NCBI RefSeq assembly: GCF_000611645.1
Contig: NW_014012692.1
Coordinates: forward strand, 1-18,433
Direction: 5' to 3'
From: Monoraphidium neglectum
Lineage: Eukaryota > Chlorophyta > Chlorophyceae > Sphaeropleales > Selenastraceae
DNA: 18,433 nucleotides
Shown: positions 1 to 9,594 of the stretch, one piece after another
Layout of the letters: the number at the start of each line of letters is the position of its first letter
How positions within the stretch are numbered: the stretch's first letter is position 1
Position numbers and translations under genes: made by a program
The notes under the pieces: generated by a model
The model's input: only the letters and a program-made list of their open reading frames with translations
What the model was told of the DNA's origin: nothing
Databases searched by the model: none

Positions 1-390
1 GTCGTCGTCGCCATCGTCGCCGTCCCCATCACTCATGTCCTTGACCACGCGCCGCACGCCGCCATTGCGCGTTGGTTGCTGCCGCGTGCCCTCCCGCGGC
101 TGCTGCTGCCGCGGCGCTGCGCCGCGGCGCGCCGGCTTCGACGGCCTTTGGAAGTCGGAGTCCTCATCAGACCCGCCGCCGCCCTCGCTGCTGCTGGGCG
201 AGTCAATGCCGTCCACGTCCTCCTCGACGTCGTCGCGCTGCCACTCGGGCGTCCGCGCCCGCGGGCGCGCGCTCGTGGTGGCGCGGCGCGAAGCGCCGCC
301 GTTGCGAGCGTCGACGGGCGGCGCGACCACATTGGCGGCACCTTTGTCGGACAGCACCGCAGGGCCCGCATCGTCGCATCCGCCGTCCAT
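1..390 (-). CDS. Hypothetical acidic, intrinsically disordered protein (N-terminal part, runs off left edge)
   Basis: An open minus-strand frame covers 390 down to 1 (130 codons) and continues past the window edge. It starts at an ATG at 388-390 with a purine at -3 (GAC ATG). Composition is strongly biased: acidic stretches (DDVEEDVDG, SDEDSD, and a terminal run rich in GD and D) alternate with basic R/A/P/Q-rich segments and short Q runs. There is no signal peptide, membrane segment or recognisable domain. Alternating acidic and basic low complexity is common in nuclear or chromatin-associated proteins, but that is only a guess. The same frame stays open and acidic upstream to about 447, and an AG at about 407 could be a splice acceptor, so the true start may lie in an earlier exon. 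The opposite strand is also open here because of GC richness, but its translations look random. Confidence 0.5.
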   Translation of the reverse strand, partial: MDGGCDDAGPAVLSDKGAANVVAPPVDARNGGASRRATTSARPRARTPEWQRDDVEEDVDGIDSPSSSEGGGGSDEDSDFQRPSKPARRGAAPRQQQPREGTRQQPTRNGGVRRVVKDMSDGDGDDGDDD

Positions 391-1114
391 GTCGTCCTGA
401 TCCTCACTGCGTTCGCGTATTGCAGGTGAGGAGCGCCATATACAAGATCAAACCGCCACCATCACATACGAATGTACATGGGACCGCATATTGATACAAT
501 TATTACAGATATCCCACCTGTCTTCAATTGGGTACTCCACCCGGGCAGCTGCTTTAGATGCCACCATTGCTGCCTTGCCCCTACTCAGAGCACGGGGCGC
601 CTGGTCGCTCAGCTGTGAGCCCAGTTGCGCGTCTTCAGATCCCACTTGTTCTGACACGTTCTGACAGCGCTCTCGGAGCGCCATGAGAAGGCCAAGGCGC
701 GACCGATCAACAACGGATCTGGTTGCCGCCAAATGAACGCAGCCGTGATGGAACGCGAGCCTCGAACTGTACTCGCGAAATCACTTCCTATTACTAGCTC
801 TGCTGTGAGAAACATTGCGACCAGAAGATCAAGAGGCTGCACCGCTTGTGTCAGTGAGAGTGTGCTGATTTCAAACATGCTGGTGGGCGGGAAAACCTGT
901 CGGGCAAGCGAAGCCAACAGCTGATTTGCAGTGTTACAGCCAGTGAGGGCCTTGATTACCTCTAGGACATGGTTAGTGGGCCTTGTTTTGTGCTCACATG
1001 CCACTATGAGCTCAGCATGTATGCCTGCGCCGCCACCAAATCAAGCACCACCAACCGCTGGGAACAAGCTGGGCAATGCACGCAGCGCTGAAACCCGACC
1101 TGCACTCCTCTAAT
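391..1114. other. Spacer: 3' flank of the LRR gene and upstream region of the left-edge gene
   Basis: Base composition falls to near 50% GC compared with the neighbouring exons. Both flanking genes run leftwards, so this stretch should hold the 3' UTR of the LRR gene and the promoter of the 1-390 gene. A minus-strand frame at 609-1004 (131 codons) is open but matches no family I recognise and lacks the GC3 bias of the real exons. I see no TATA box I would defend, no RNA gene and no transposon remnant. Confidence 0.5.
934..938 (-). terminator. Candidate TGTAA poly(A) signal of the LRR gene
   Basis: TGTAA on the minus strand (TTACA on plus) lies about 177 nt past the LRR stop codon. TGTAA is the standard chlorophyte polyadenylation element. 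A second copy on the same strand lies near 503-507. Confidence 0.45.
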
Positions 1115-1880
1115 CTATGCCTTTGCCGTGCCACCTCCTTGGCCACCGCCTTTCTTCCTTTTTGCTGCAGGCCTGTGGTTCGCTCGCGTCAGGGCAACCA
1201 ACTGCTGCGCCAGCCCACGGCCAATGTGGGGCGTCACGCGCAGGACGCCCAGATTGGGACGCGCCGGCGGCAGCACCAGGAACAGCGCGGCGCCGCGGTC
1301 GCCTGCGTATCCCATCGGGTCGGGTTGCGATGTGTGGCGAGTTCTGCGTTGTGGTACCGCGTCGGCTTGGGTTGCCAGCACGTTATGTCGGCAGTGCAGC
1401 CCACTGAGTGGTCTGACATCGCAGCAAACAGCCAGCCACACGCCGGAGGTCTGCTGCAGTGTCGCCAGGCAAATCGCTGCGTCCCCGCCCCTCACCAATG
1501 TAGTTCAAGGCCAGGTCCAACTCAGCGATGGCGGGGCACCCAGTGATCAGCGCAGACACCAGCCCCTGGAACAACGGCGTCAAGGTCCTGCACGTCAGCT
1601 TTGTCGCAATCAATTGAGGTGTCACATGCGGCCGCTGAGACGTGCTTGCAGCTCTGGCTTGGTCTGGGCGCGATATGCTGCCTGACCTGCCAGCTTGCGA
1701 TTGCCATACCCCAGCAGTCACGGCCCACCTGGATTGCCAGGTCATCATCTGATGTCAACCCAATGTCGCACAACCCGAGCACCTGGTGGGGTCATACAAT
1801 AAATTTCCTGGTACACTAGTCTGCCGGTAATCGCGTATGGCTGGACCTCTCGCGCACCTCCCATGGGCAAACACATACGC

Positions 1881-1913
<33 letters not shown>

Positions 1914-2625
1914 CACACATGCACGCACGCACGCACACACACACACACACACACACACGTGTGCGCGCGCGCATGTACGCAAGCAGTACTTCAAGATCCC
2001 GTCTCTGAGGCCACTGCCGCAGCTTCTCACCTCAAGCGCCGTTTCGTGCCTTAGCAGCGCGTTCAGACTCAACAGCCCCGCAGCCCCGATGGCATTGCAG
2101 CTCAAAACCAATGAGCGCAGCAATGGTCCTCGCCAGGGCCCTCGCGGCTTGGCAATGACTTCAGATGCAGGCGTGCCGTAAGCAGCAGCACTGACGGCCA
2201 AGGCTACGTCCAGAGCGGGCGGCCGGAAGCGGGTGTGTTGTGTCGCTGACGTGCCGCCGCCAGCAACACTGTTGTCCCCATCGCAACCTGGTGTCATGCC
2301 CATGCGCGGCTGCGACCAGAATGTGCCGCCGACTGCCACGGCCGCGGCCAGGGCCGCGGCAGGCGGCGGTGGCGGCGTGAGCGCCACTGCAAGAGAGCGT
2401 GCACCTGCGGCGCTCAGGCCGCAGCCGCGGAGGCTCAGCACGGTGAGCGTGCTGCAGCGCTGAAGCCCAGGAGCTAGCAGCGATAGTCCTTCATCCCCAA
2501 GCCACGTGAAGTCCAGCACAAGCGAGGTCAGTGCCAGTCCTGTCACCCCAAGCGCCAGGGCAAAGTCCTTTACGACACCAGGGCTGAAGCATTCATGTCG
2601 CTGTCGCTGCTGCTGCTGCTGCTGC

Positions 2626-2702
<77 letters not shown>

Positions 2703-4020
2703 ATGCTGAGCTGCACATGCGACAGCCGTCAGCGGCCGGGTTGGCACAGTGGCGAGCATGCAACTGCTGCGCATCTGTAGAGGTGTGCGCAGGCGCCCAA
2801 TCGAGGGTGGCAGCTCGGAGGGCAGCGGCGCCCTATCGCGCACAGCTGCTTGGGCAATCGACAGCTGAATAGGGAAGGTCTGCTCACCACGTGTCCCTGT
2901 CGCGCTGTGCTTCTGTTGCTGCTGAGTTTGCTGCTGCTGACCGATGCTGAACCCACTGCGGCCAGCCCTGGAATGTGCAGCAGGGCCGCTGGGTGCAGGC
3001 GCGGTGTTGGGCCTCACGAACAATTGCACAACAGTTGCCTTGCTCAGCCGCTGCACTGGGGCTGCTGGCTTTGCTGCAGACACACTCTTTGCTGCTGCTG
3101 CTGCTTCTAATGTCACGGGCTGCTTGTTTCCTGACGCACTTCCCCTGGACACTGGCGCTGCTTCGCTCGTTGGCCCTGGCAACACCCGTGCATCAGCTGC
3201 AGGTGGTGGGCAGTCCGATCCCCCAGCTGCCGCACCTCCGCCTGTAGCTGAACCCAGCCGCACAGGAAAAGCGTCGCAAAGGCCTGTGCTCAACCTGGGA
3301 CCCGCTGCCGCTCGTCGCGCCTGAGCTGCCGCGCCTGATGACAGCGCCCGCGGCTGCATCATCCGCATCTCGAGCGTCGTTATCCGGCTGCCGCGCCACC
3401 ACCGGCCGCCGGACGCCCGCAGCAACGCGCCCACCGCTGCGAGCCCATCGTCGCCAACGTGGCAGCCAGAGAGGCAAAGCTGGCTGGAGCGTGGGTAGCC
3501 GGCGAGGCCGTCGGCCACTGCTTGGACTGTCGCGCCACTGACGTCCGGCCCGGCCAACTCCACCTGTTGTGGTTGCGTCGCAGGCGCACGGCACCACGGA
3601 CACGTGCATTCAGTCTGCTTGATTGCAAGCATAGGACCCAGCCTTGAAACGTGCGTGACTGCTTGGTGAGGGGGCGGCGCGGCGGCCTCGGCCCCCGCAA
3701 GCCAGCCCCCTCTTCCTTAATTTACGCGGGCGTCACAGCCTGCGTAGTCTCTCTCTCTCTCTCTCTCTCGTGCGTGACTGCTTTTGAGGAATCTCCAGAG
3801 GCGAGGAAGGCTGGATACATCCAGCCGGCATGATCACCTTATCAAAGGGGGCACCGTTGCCATCGTCGATGCTTTGCTGCAGCTGCCGCAGCAGCGGTCG
3901 ATAAGGCGGGACACCCCGTTGCGCACATGACACCCGGAATGTTGCCTCAAATGCCCTGAGTCTGTTGATTGCATCAGCTGCAACGAATGGGTTCAGCACG
4001 CATTGATGGCTTGTGTTCAG
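1115..4020 (-). CDS. Leucine-rich-repeat protein (ribonuclease-inhibitor type) with internal polyQ insert; 5' exon missing
   Basis: Exons on the minus strand: 4020-3838, 3563-2031, 1782-1729, 1565-1496, 1302-1115 (TAG). All junctions are GT-AG and keep frame, giving about 675 residues. The first exon opens with an F-x-C-x-x-x-G-x-x-P-x-x-x-L-L-x-x-L segment, then LRRs follow: VELAGPDVSG..., SSQLCLSGCHVGDDGL, ITTLEMRMM. A disordered insert of about 260 residues with 25 consecutive Gln comes next. LRRs resume (TSLVLDFTWLGDEGL, LTVLSLRGCGLSAAGA), are interrupted again by a P/A/G-rich stretch, and end with LRSLVLSCNAIGAAG, VLGLCDIGL, AELDLALNYIGDRGA and NLGVLRV. The tail is basic (AAKRKKGGGQ). 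The layout resembles LRRC34/LRRC45/LRRC71-type proteins, many of them ciliary or centrosomal; I do not assign one. No in-frame ATG exists before the stop at 4072-4074. A CACAG acceptor at 4021-4025 suggests an upstream exon that I could not identify. Introns inside the disordered insert cannot be excluded. Confidence 0.75.
1871..1981. repeat. Alternating purine-pyrimidine tract (CA/CG/TG), LRR intron
   Basis: This is a perfect 111-nt alternation of purine and pyrimidine made of ACGC, AC and GCGC blocks, with no interruption between 1871 and 1981. It lies inside the LRR intron 2030-1783. Such tracts are classic Z-DNA formers. Confidence 0.95.
2628..2702 (-). repeat. Pure (CAG)25 encoding polyQ in the LRR protein
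   Basis: There are 25 uninterrupted CTG units on plus, read as CAG on the coding minus strand. Interrupted copies extend the array to about 2608. It encodes a run of Gln flanked by QH and QR residues in the disordered insert of the LRR protein. The reading frame is maintained on both sides. Confidence 0.95.
3650..3783. repeat. Short insertion flanked by 15-bp direct repeats, ending in (TC)11; SINE-like
   Basis: The 15-mer CGTGCGTGACTGCTT occurs at 3650-3664 and again at 3769-3783. Between them lie 104 nt: a very GC-rich body followed by (TC)11 at 3748-3769, which abuts the second repeat. The whole unit sits in the first visible LRR intron (3837-3564). A flanking duplication plus a simple-repeat tail is the architecture of a short retroposon. 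I see no convincing Pol III A or B box, so the element class is an inference. Confidence 0.5.
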
Positions 4021-4977
4021 CTGTGAGCTGCATGGCTGTGGGCGAAGCGGCGCGCGTGCGACGGCGGCCGCCTAAATGAATGTGGCTGGTACGTTCGGCT
4101 CAAGGTGATGAAGTTTTTTCATCCTCCCATACTCACTCGATTTTCCCTTGTCCGCCTTCTTTGGCGGCATCTCTTGGGTCCACGCGAGCCTCGGCGGTTT
4201 CTTCTCACGGCACGTCGAGCTGCTATGTTCGCAAGTACTGCTAGCTCACTAGCATGATCGCAAAAAAGAACCCGAAACACACCAATTCCACAACTGTCAG
4301 GTTCACGAAGGCAACCCCATCAAGTGGATAATTCAGCACCAGCGATGAAGCGACTGGCCGTTCAAATGCACGATGCATGGGTGCACTCATGCACTGCGTC
4401 CCGATCCCATCCATGCCAGTTTGGCCCAATCTGACGGTTACCTGGGCACCGTGTGAAGCAGAGGGAGATACCGTACCTGCCAACTCTCAGGAACCGGCAG
4501 CTCACAGACTCGCCATGAAGCTCCTTACAGCAGTGCGGGGCGGTCGACGGCCACTGGAACATGCTACACTCAACACAAAATTGACCCGACTTTGTACTGT
4601 CATGCAGTGCGTGTGTTAAGTCCAGGCAGCGATTGGTTTGAGAGCGTCACATCACAGGGCAAAATGGCTGTTGAAGCTGATACCAAAAAGGAGGCTCCGC
4701 CGCAAAACAGAGCTCTGCAACTGCGATATTGGCGGGCCACAGGCGGCGCAGCGGGGCGCAGGAGGCGTCCCCACACCACACTCCCGGCTTTTCTGACGCC
4801 AGCGGCATTGACAAGAAAGCCGGCGGCATAGAGCGCAAAACTGCCTGGGCCGGGCCAGGGATAGTTCGCAGGGTGAAATGGGGCGTGCCGGCCATGCCGC
4901 GCCCCCTACCCCCAATGACCGGCTCTGATCGCCCCTTGCGCCCAATAAATTCAGGGCTTGCATCCGCTGCTCAAATC
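4021..4977. other. Spacer with unresolved LRR 5' exon and the 3' UTR of the plastid-protein gene
   Basis: The region should contain the missing first exon and promoter of the LRR gene, towards 4021-4500, and the 3' UTR of the minus-strand gene ending at 4978. A minus-strand ATG at 4560-4562 opens a 66-codon frame, but nothing in it matches a family and I could not join it convincingly to the LRR exon at 4020. GC content is intermediate and no other gene is visible. Confidence 0.4.
4525..4529 (-). terminator. Candidate TGTAA poly(A) signal of the plastid-protein gene
   Basis: TGTAA on the minus strand lies about 450 nt beyond the stop at 4978. That distance is long but normal for chlorophyte 3' UTRs. 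It is the only copy I saw between this stop and the LRR 5' region. Confidence 0.35.
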
Positions 4978-5370
4978 TCACAGCTTGACATCGTCAAAGT
5001 TGATAGACTTGAGACGATCGGCAGTGAACAGCAAAGTGCCATCCTCGAACGACTTGCACGCCTGCAGCTTGCTGGCGCCGTCGTCGGCTGGCGCAGCAGC
5101 AGCGGGAGCGGCGGCAGCGGCCGGTGCTGCAGCAGCAGCGGGCGCGGGGGCGGCAGGCGCGTCCGCGGTGCTGGCGGCTGTGGCCGCGCTGTCCTCACCG
5201 GCCTGGCGTGCCTGCCAGCGCGTCACCCACTCGCGGGCCTCGGACACGTTGGGGAGCTCGTCATCCGCCGCCGCACGCGCACGCACAACACGGCGCTGAG
5301 CAGGTGCCCGAAACGCCGCACACGGCATGGCGCGGGCTGTTGCCGGGGCCCGGAAGGCAAGGCGCTGCAT
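4978..5370 (-). CDS. Small plastid-targeted protein of unknown function
   Basis: A single-exon frame encodes 130 residues from the ATG at 5368-5370 (A at -3). The N-terminus is a typical algal chloroplast transit peptide: MQRLAF, then R/A/P-rich and free of acidic residues, with a likely cleavage near VVRARA-A at about residue 33. The mature part has a short charged segment (PNVSEAREWVTRWQARQ), a linker of about 35 residues made almost only of Ala and Pro, and a C-terminal block (FEDGTLLFTADRLKSINFDD) ending in VKL. Two short conserved-looking blocks joined by an A/P linker suggest a docking or adaptor protein, but I do not recognise the family. The frame also stays open upstream to an ATG at 5523, which would add 51 residues. 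That extension is Cys/His/Ser-rich and spoils the transit peptide, so I take it as 5' UTR. Confidence 0.75.
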   Translation of the reverse strand: MQRLAFRAPATARAMPCAAFRAPAQRRVVRARAAADDELPNVSEAREWVTRWQARQAGEDSAATAASTADAPAAPAPAAAAAPAAAAAPAAAAPADDGASKLQACKSFEDGTLLFTADRLKSINFDDVKL

Positions 5371-6104
5371 GATGATGGAACTTGGGAGGGCCTGTGAGGA
5401 GTTCGGAGAGCAGCACAGCAGGAAATGGGATTGCGGGCGGCGGCAGACTGCCGCTTGCTGATGCGCCAGCACAGTCGCCATGTGGGACATGCAGGCAGCA
5501 TGCACGCCCTGCAAGAAGCTCATAGGCTACTAGTGGCCTTTTTAGACCCACCTGCGAGCTGAGTGAATGAAGCAACGGCCTTGAATTGCGGAAATTGCTC
5601 GACAGATCTGACAGACGTGATTGCGTCGCCTTTGTTTCAAAAGTAACTCACTACCGTACCAAGCTGCTTCTCGTGTGACATTCAAGAATTCCGGCAACAC
5701 GACTTCCAGCCTGGCACCAGGTGTTTTAGACCTGGACCTGACGTGAGATCGTGCAGCTTGCTCGCTCCTACACGAAACAACACAGGCGTCAATTGAAAGT
5801 TTGTCACGCTTACAAGCGACGCTGCTCTGGCAGGAGATCACTAGCGGCGCCACTGTCGACCCGGTCGCGCAGACGGCGGGGGCACTCGCCCAGGAGGTTG
5901 GCAGAGCTTCACACAGCGGCTCACGACAGCCGCTGGCCCCAGCGTGCCCAAACCGCATCCACCAGATTGAGTTCTACACGTGTGAGCCAACCGTAGGCAG
6001 CGCAGCCTCGACCGCAGCCAAGGATCACCGGCTGGAAGCATCGCCCTGCTAACAAGAGCCAGCAACGCCGCTCTGTGCGGCGGCGGGCAGCAGGCGCGTC
6101 CGCG
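5371..6104. promoter_or_regulatory. Divergent promoter region between the plastid-protein gene and BET3
   Basis: The minus-strand plastid gene and the plus-strand BET3 gene start about 735 bp apart and head away from each other, so both promoters and 5' UTRs must lie here. A minus-strand frame at 5542-5958 is open but has no recognisable content. No TATA box stands out; I infer the regulatory role from gene orientation only. Confidence 0.5.
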
Positions 6105-7735
6105 ATGCCCCCAAGGCCGGTGCCTCAGTTGGAGCAGATCGTGAGTGCTCATTGTGTTGCTAGGGTAGGCGACCTTGTGCTGGGTGCTGGTCAGAATGTG
6201 TGCACGTGGCTGCAAATGCTGCACACCTGCGCATGCTCCTTCCCTGAAGCCATGCCTTGCGACCCTGTGGCGCCTTCTCCGTCTCGGCCGACTCCAATCC
6301 CAGAACGCAGAGGTGTTTACGTTGACGTACGGCTCCATAGTGCGGCAGCTAATAGAAGACTTTGAGGACCTGGACGAGGTCAACAAGCAGCTCGAGCAGA
6401 TGTGGGTGATCGCAACTCGGCTGCGGTCCGCCCTGGTTGCGGCGCTGAAACGGGCGCGCCGCCTGGTGGCGATGAGGAGCGCGAGGCGCAGCTGGCAGCG
6501 TCATCTTTGACGGGTTGTCGGCGCGTGTTGGGGACGATGCAAGGGCGCCAGTACGGAGTGGTGGCTGTGCCTGCTCAGGCTCAGCACTGATAAACCCGCG
6601 CCTGGCGCCCCACGCCTGACCTCTCGCGCTCCTTGTCAGGGGGTACAACATTGGGGTGCGGCTGGTGGATGAGTTCCTTGCAAAGGCCAAGGTAAGCAGG
6701 GAGCAGGAGTCTTTTTTGCGGGTGGCCCCTGTATTCAAGCTTGGTGGCAGCGCTTTCGCGACAGCCACACCTTCTTGGACTGAGATTTTGCTGTCAACTA
6801 TCTCATCTTGGCCTGATCTTCTTTATGTTGTTGCATCCTGCAGATGGGCCGCTGCAGCAGCTTCCGGGAGGCAGCTGAGGTGGTGGGACGCCAGGCCTTG
6901 CCCATGTTTCTGAACGTGTCGGCCAATGTCACCAACTGGAATGCAGATGGAACAGAGTGCAGCCTGGTGCGTAATAGGGGTGAATCAGCATGAACCAATT
7001 GACAGCTCGTCTGCATCATGGATTGAGCAGCAGATGGCTGTGCGCAGAAGCGAGGGATTGCAGCATGCATGCGCATGCATGCCAGCACGCGCATTTGTGC
7101 ACACAGTGGGTATGGACTTCAACCTGTGCCAGAACCCTTGGGCTTTCACGTTTGCGGTGCACTTGCTTCCAAACCTAGGCAACACGCCGCGCGTGTTTGT
7201 GTCCTTCCGCGCATCTACCTGTTCCTTGACAAGTGCCGATTCCCCAAATTGGCAGGTGCTGACGGACAACCCTTTGGCAGACTTTGTTGAGCTGCCAGAG
7301 GAGTACCGCGGAGAGCTGCGGTACAGCGGCATGCTGTGCGGCGTCATACGCGGCGCCCTGGAGATGGTGCGTGCGTGCAGGTTGTCACTGATATGGAGAG
7401 GTGCATGCACTGCCTGTACGGCTCATGCTAATGGCGTAGGCTCGCATGGAAGCTTGCCCATTCTTGTCACATGTGCATGCGCAAGTATGCAAGTGATTCG
7501 CCTTGCATGCACTGCTCGTGTGCATGCATGCGTGCATGCAGCCTTGCAGCTCATGCAGGCATGCAGCGCAACCCACACTCTCTGCTCCCCCTGGCTTTTG
7601 CACCCTCGCCAGGTCAACATGGACGTGGAGGCACGGTTCGTTCAGGACGTGCTGCGGGGTGACGAGGTTTATGAGATTCGGCTCAAGCTCAAGGAGCACC
7701 GCGCAGAAGCGTTTCCTTTTACGGATGACGACTGA
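6105..7735 (+). CDS. BET3: TRAPP complex subunit BET3 / TRAPPC3, complete
   Basis: Six exons: 6105-6140, 6304-6401, 6640-6691, 6844-6966, 7256-7366, 7613-7735 (TGA). All are GT-AG with consistent phases and give 180 residues, the same length as human TRAPPC3. Family hallmarks appear in order: EVFTLTYGSIVRQL, DEVNKQLEQM-GYNIGVRLVDEFLA, GRCSSFREAAEVV, TNWNADGTECSL, NPLADFVELPEEY, LLCGVIRGALEM-like YSGMLCGVIRGALEM, and VEARFVQDVLRGDEVYEIR. Cys66 in GRC aligns with the S-palmitoylated Cys68 of mammalian Bet3. BET3 forms a dimerising alpha/beta core of the TRAPP tethering complexes, which act as Rab1/Ypt1 exchange factors in ER-Golgi traffic. The start ATG at 6105 has a G at -3 region (GCG ATG). 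The third donor is GTAAGC; all the others here start GTG. The gene looks single-copy housekeeping and intact. Confidence 0.96.
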
Positions 7736-7853
7736 CTACCTGCTGCTGTCAGGCGGCTGTGCCAGGTCACCACGAAGCTCTATGGCTGTGTGCAGGCGGC
7801 TGCACTTGAGGGCTTGGGCCGTCCCATTCCCTCCTCATGTGTGCTTGCCGCCT

Positions 7854-7858
7854 TGTAA
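7854..7858 (+). terminator. Candidate TGTAA poly(A) signal of BET3
   Basis: TGTAA lies 119 nt after the BET3 stop, in the expected orientation and distance for a chlorophyte 3' UTR. Confidence 0.6.
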
Positions 7859-8504
7859 AGGAGTGCTGTCTCAATGTGGGGACCCAGCATCACGGGCATG
7901 AGCTGTGATCAGTGCGCAGAGCAAGCAGGAGCGAAGTCACCAGCAACTGCTCAATTGCAGCATGACACCCAGCGAATTCATACAGATTCCCAGCAGCCCA
8001 TGCTCCGCTAGATGTGGGATCATAGTATTGTCTCAGTCATACATACAAACATGGGATACTGTACATGCACACGCGTGTTGTTGCTGCGTTCCTTGCTGAC
8101 GTCTTCTCATTGACCTGTCAGCGAGCGTAGGCCCTTGTCAGCGAAGGTAGCAACCTCTACAATCAAGAAAACAGTACGGTTTTAGGTCACCGTTGCAAGG
8201 AGTGCTGCTACATACCGGTATTCGTGACAGAAGGTGGCGGGAGGAGCGATCGAGAAATAAGCCGAGCTCGGACCAGGACGCTGGAAGATATCGCCAGGAT
8301 CCATGGTGGGTTGCGGATCCTTAGATTCGAATTCCTTCTCACGGCTTTGCAGGTACGATCTGCCGTGCTGCGTGCGGAGCCTTGAACGCGTAAATCGTAC
8401 CTTGCGGGCCCTCTCGCGGCAGATGGGAGCCATAATAGTGCCGCTGCACGCTCCTCAAAGCGCACCAGCAGCGTCGTGGGCCGTAGGCGCTTGACCTCCG
8501 GTCA
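7859..8504. other. Intergenic region with promoter of the CBM1 membrane protein
   Basis: There is no coding frame with family similarity or codon bias. A direct repeat of about 15 bp (TGTCAGCGA then A/C-variant GTAG) occurs at about 8117-8130 and 8136-8150. The right part should hold the promoter and 5' UTR of the gene starting at 8505. No TATA box is convincing. Confidence 0.4.
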
Positions 8505-9112
8505 ATGTGCGCTGCTGTCTCCGCGTACATCGCGCAGGGGATGCTGCTGTGCGTGCAAAGGCCGCCGGGCCTGATGCTGCTGGCTATTTGGACAGTGTCA
8601 GCGCTGGTGATTGGGGTGAAAGGCGTGGTGGTGCAAGCTACGACACAGGCGGGGTGTGCTTGCCTGGCATCATGGAAGGATGCAACCGGGGCCGACCACA
8701 CGGGCTGCGCCAATCCCAACAACGACCCATTGGTGAGCGCCTAGGCGATGAACGAATTGATCCAGCATTATGAAGTGAGTGCGATATTTAAGCTCAAAGT
8801 TGACTGCGTAATGGCCGCTTCCTTGAGCATGGCATGCGAAGCTCTGCTGGCCTGATGGTGCCAGCCTTGCGGATGCGATGTGGCAGGGCTCCTGGTGCGC
8901 CGTGGACGCGCGAACATGCCTGGGATACTACTCGTCTTTCGTGACTGATGGAGGCGCCACCGAATTTTACGACTACTGCGGTGATGTCAGGGGTGAGTCA
9001 CGCGCTTGGCGTCACAAGGGCCTGAGCAGCACTGCGTGGCAGGCACCACCGCCTGGGTGTCAGGGATTTTGTGTCGAACACTCAATGTTGATCAGCGAGC
9101 AGCGCATGTGGT

Positions 9113-9167
<55 letters not shown>

Positions 9168-9180
9168 CCAGCACCAGCAC

Positions 9181-9211
<31 letters not shown>

Positions 9212-9515
9212 AGCTGCATTAAGAGGTTATCACTGGCATGCACTGTGAGACGATGCACCATACCATGGACCCTGACGGCCCCCTTGCCGCATTCTGCAGA
9301 GCGCACAACCAATGGCTGCCTGTGCGCGACGGACTGGAGGATGGACGGCATTGGCAAGGAGGCATACCACAACCGTTGCGCCCACCCTGACTCGGCGAAT
9401 GGAGGTGCGCGCTGGCGCGCTTGTGTGGTCGTGTGAGTCGCTAATAGAGAGGCAAGATTGAGCAATGGTGTAGGCATCCTAGAGCAGCCACTCGCTTCAC
9501 ATTGTCCGCAGCAGT

Positions 9516-9594
<79 letters not shown>

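Noticed and set aside
609..1004. Minus-strand frame of 131 codons in the LRR 3' flank
   Set aside because: It reads as plausible protein but has low GC3 and no family similarity, and lies where the LRR 3' UTR is expected.
3564..3632. Cys-rich start (CTCPWC) in frame with the LRR exon, as an alternative N-terminus
   Set aside because: It lies upstream of a good CAG acceptor at 3564-3566. Joining the exon at 3838 instead gives a continuous LRR N-terminus.
5371..5523. N-terminal extension of the plastid protein from an upstream in-frame ATG
   Set aside because: The extension would bury a textbook transit peptide, and the internal ATG has the better context. It is most likely 5' UTR.
9405..9436. 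Alternative donor GTGAGT near 9435 for exon 3 joined to an acceptor at 9967
   Set aside because: It keeps frame but destroys the conserved 20-residue core of the second Cys module. The 9404/9955 junction restores exact spacing.
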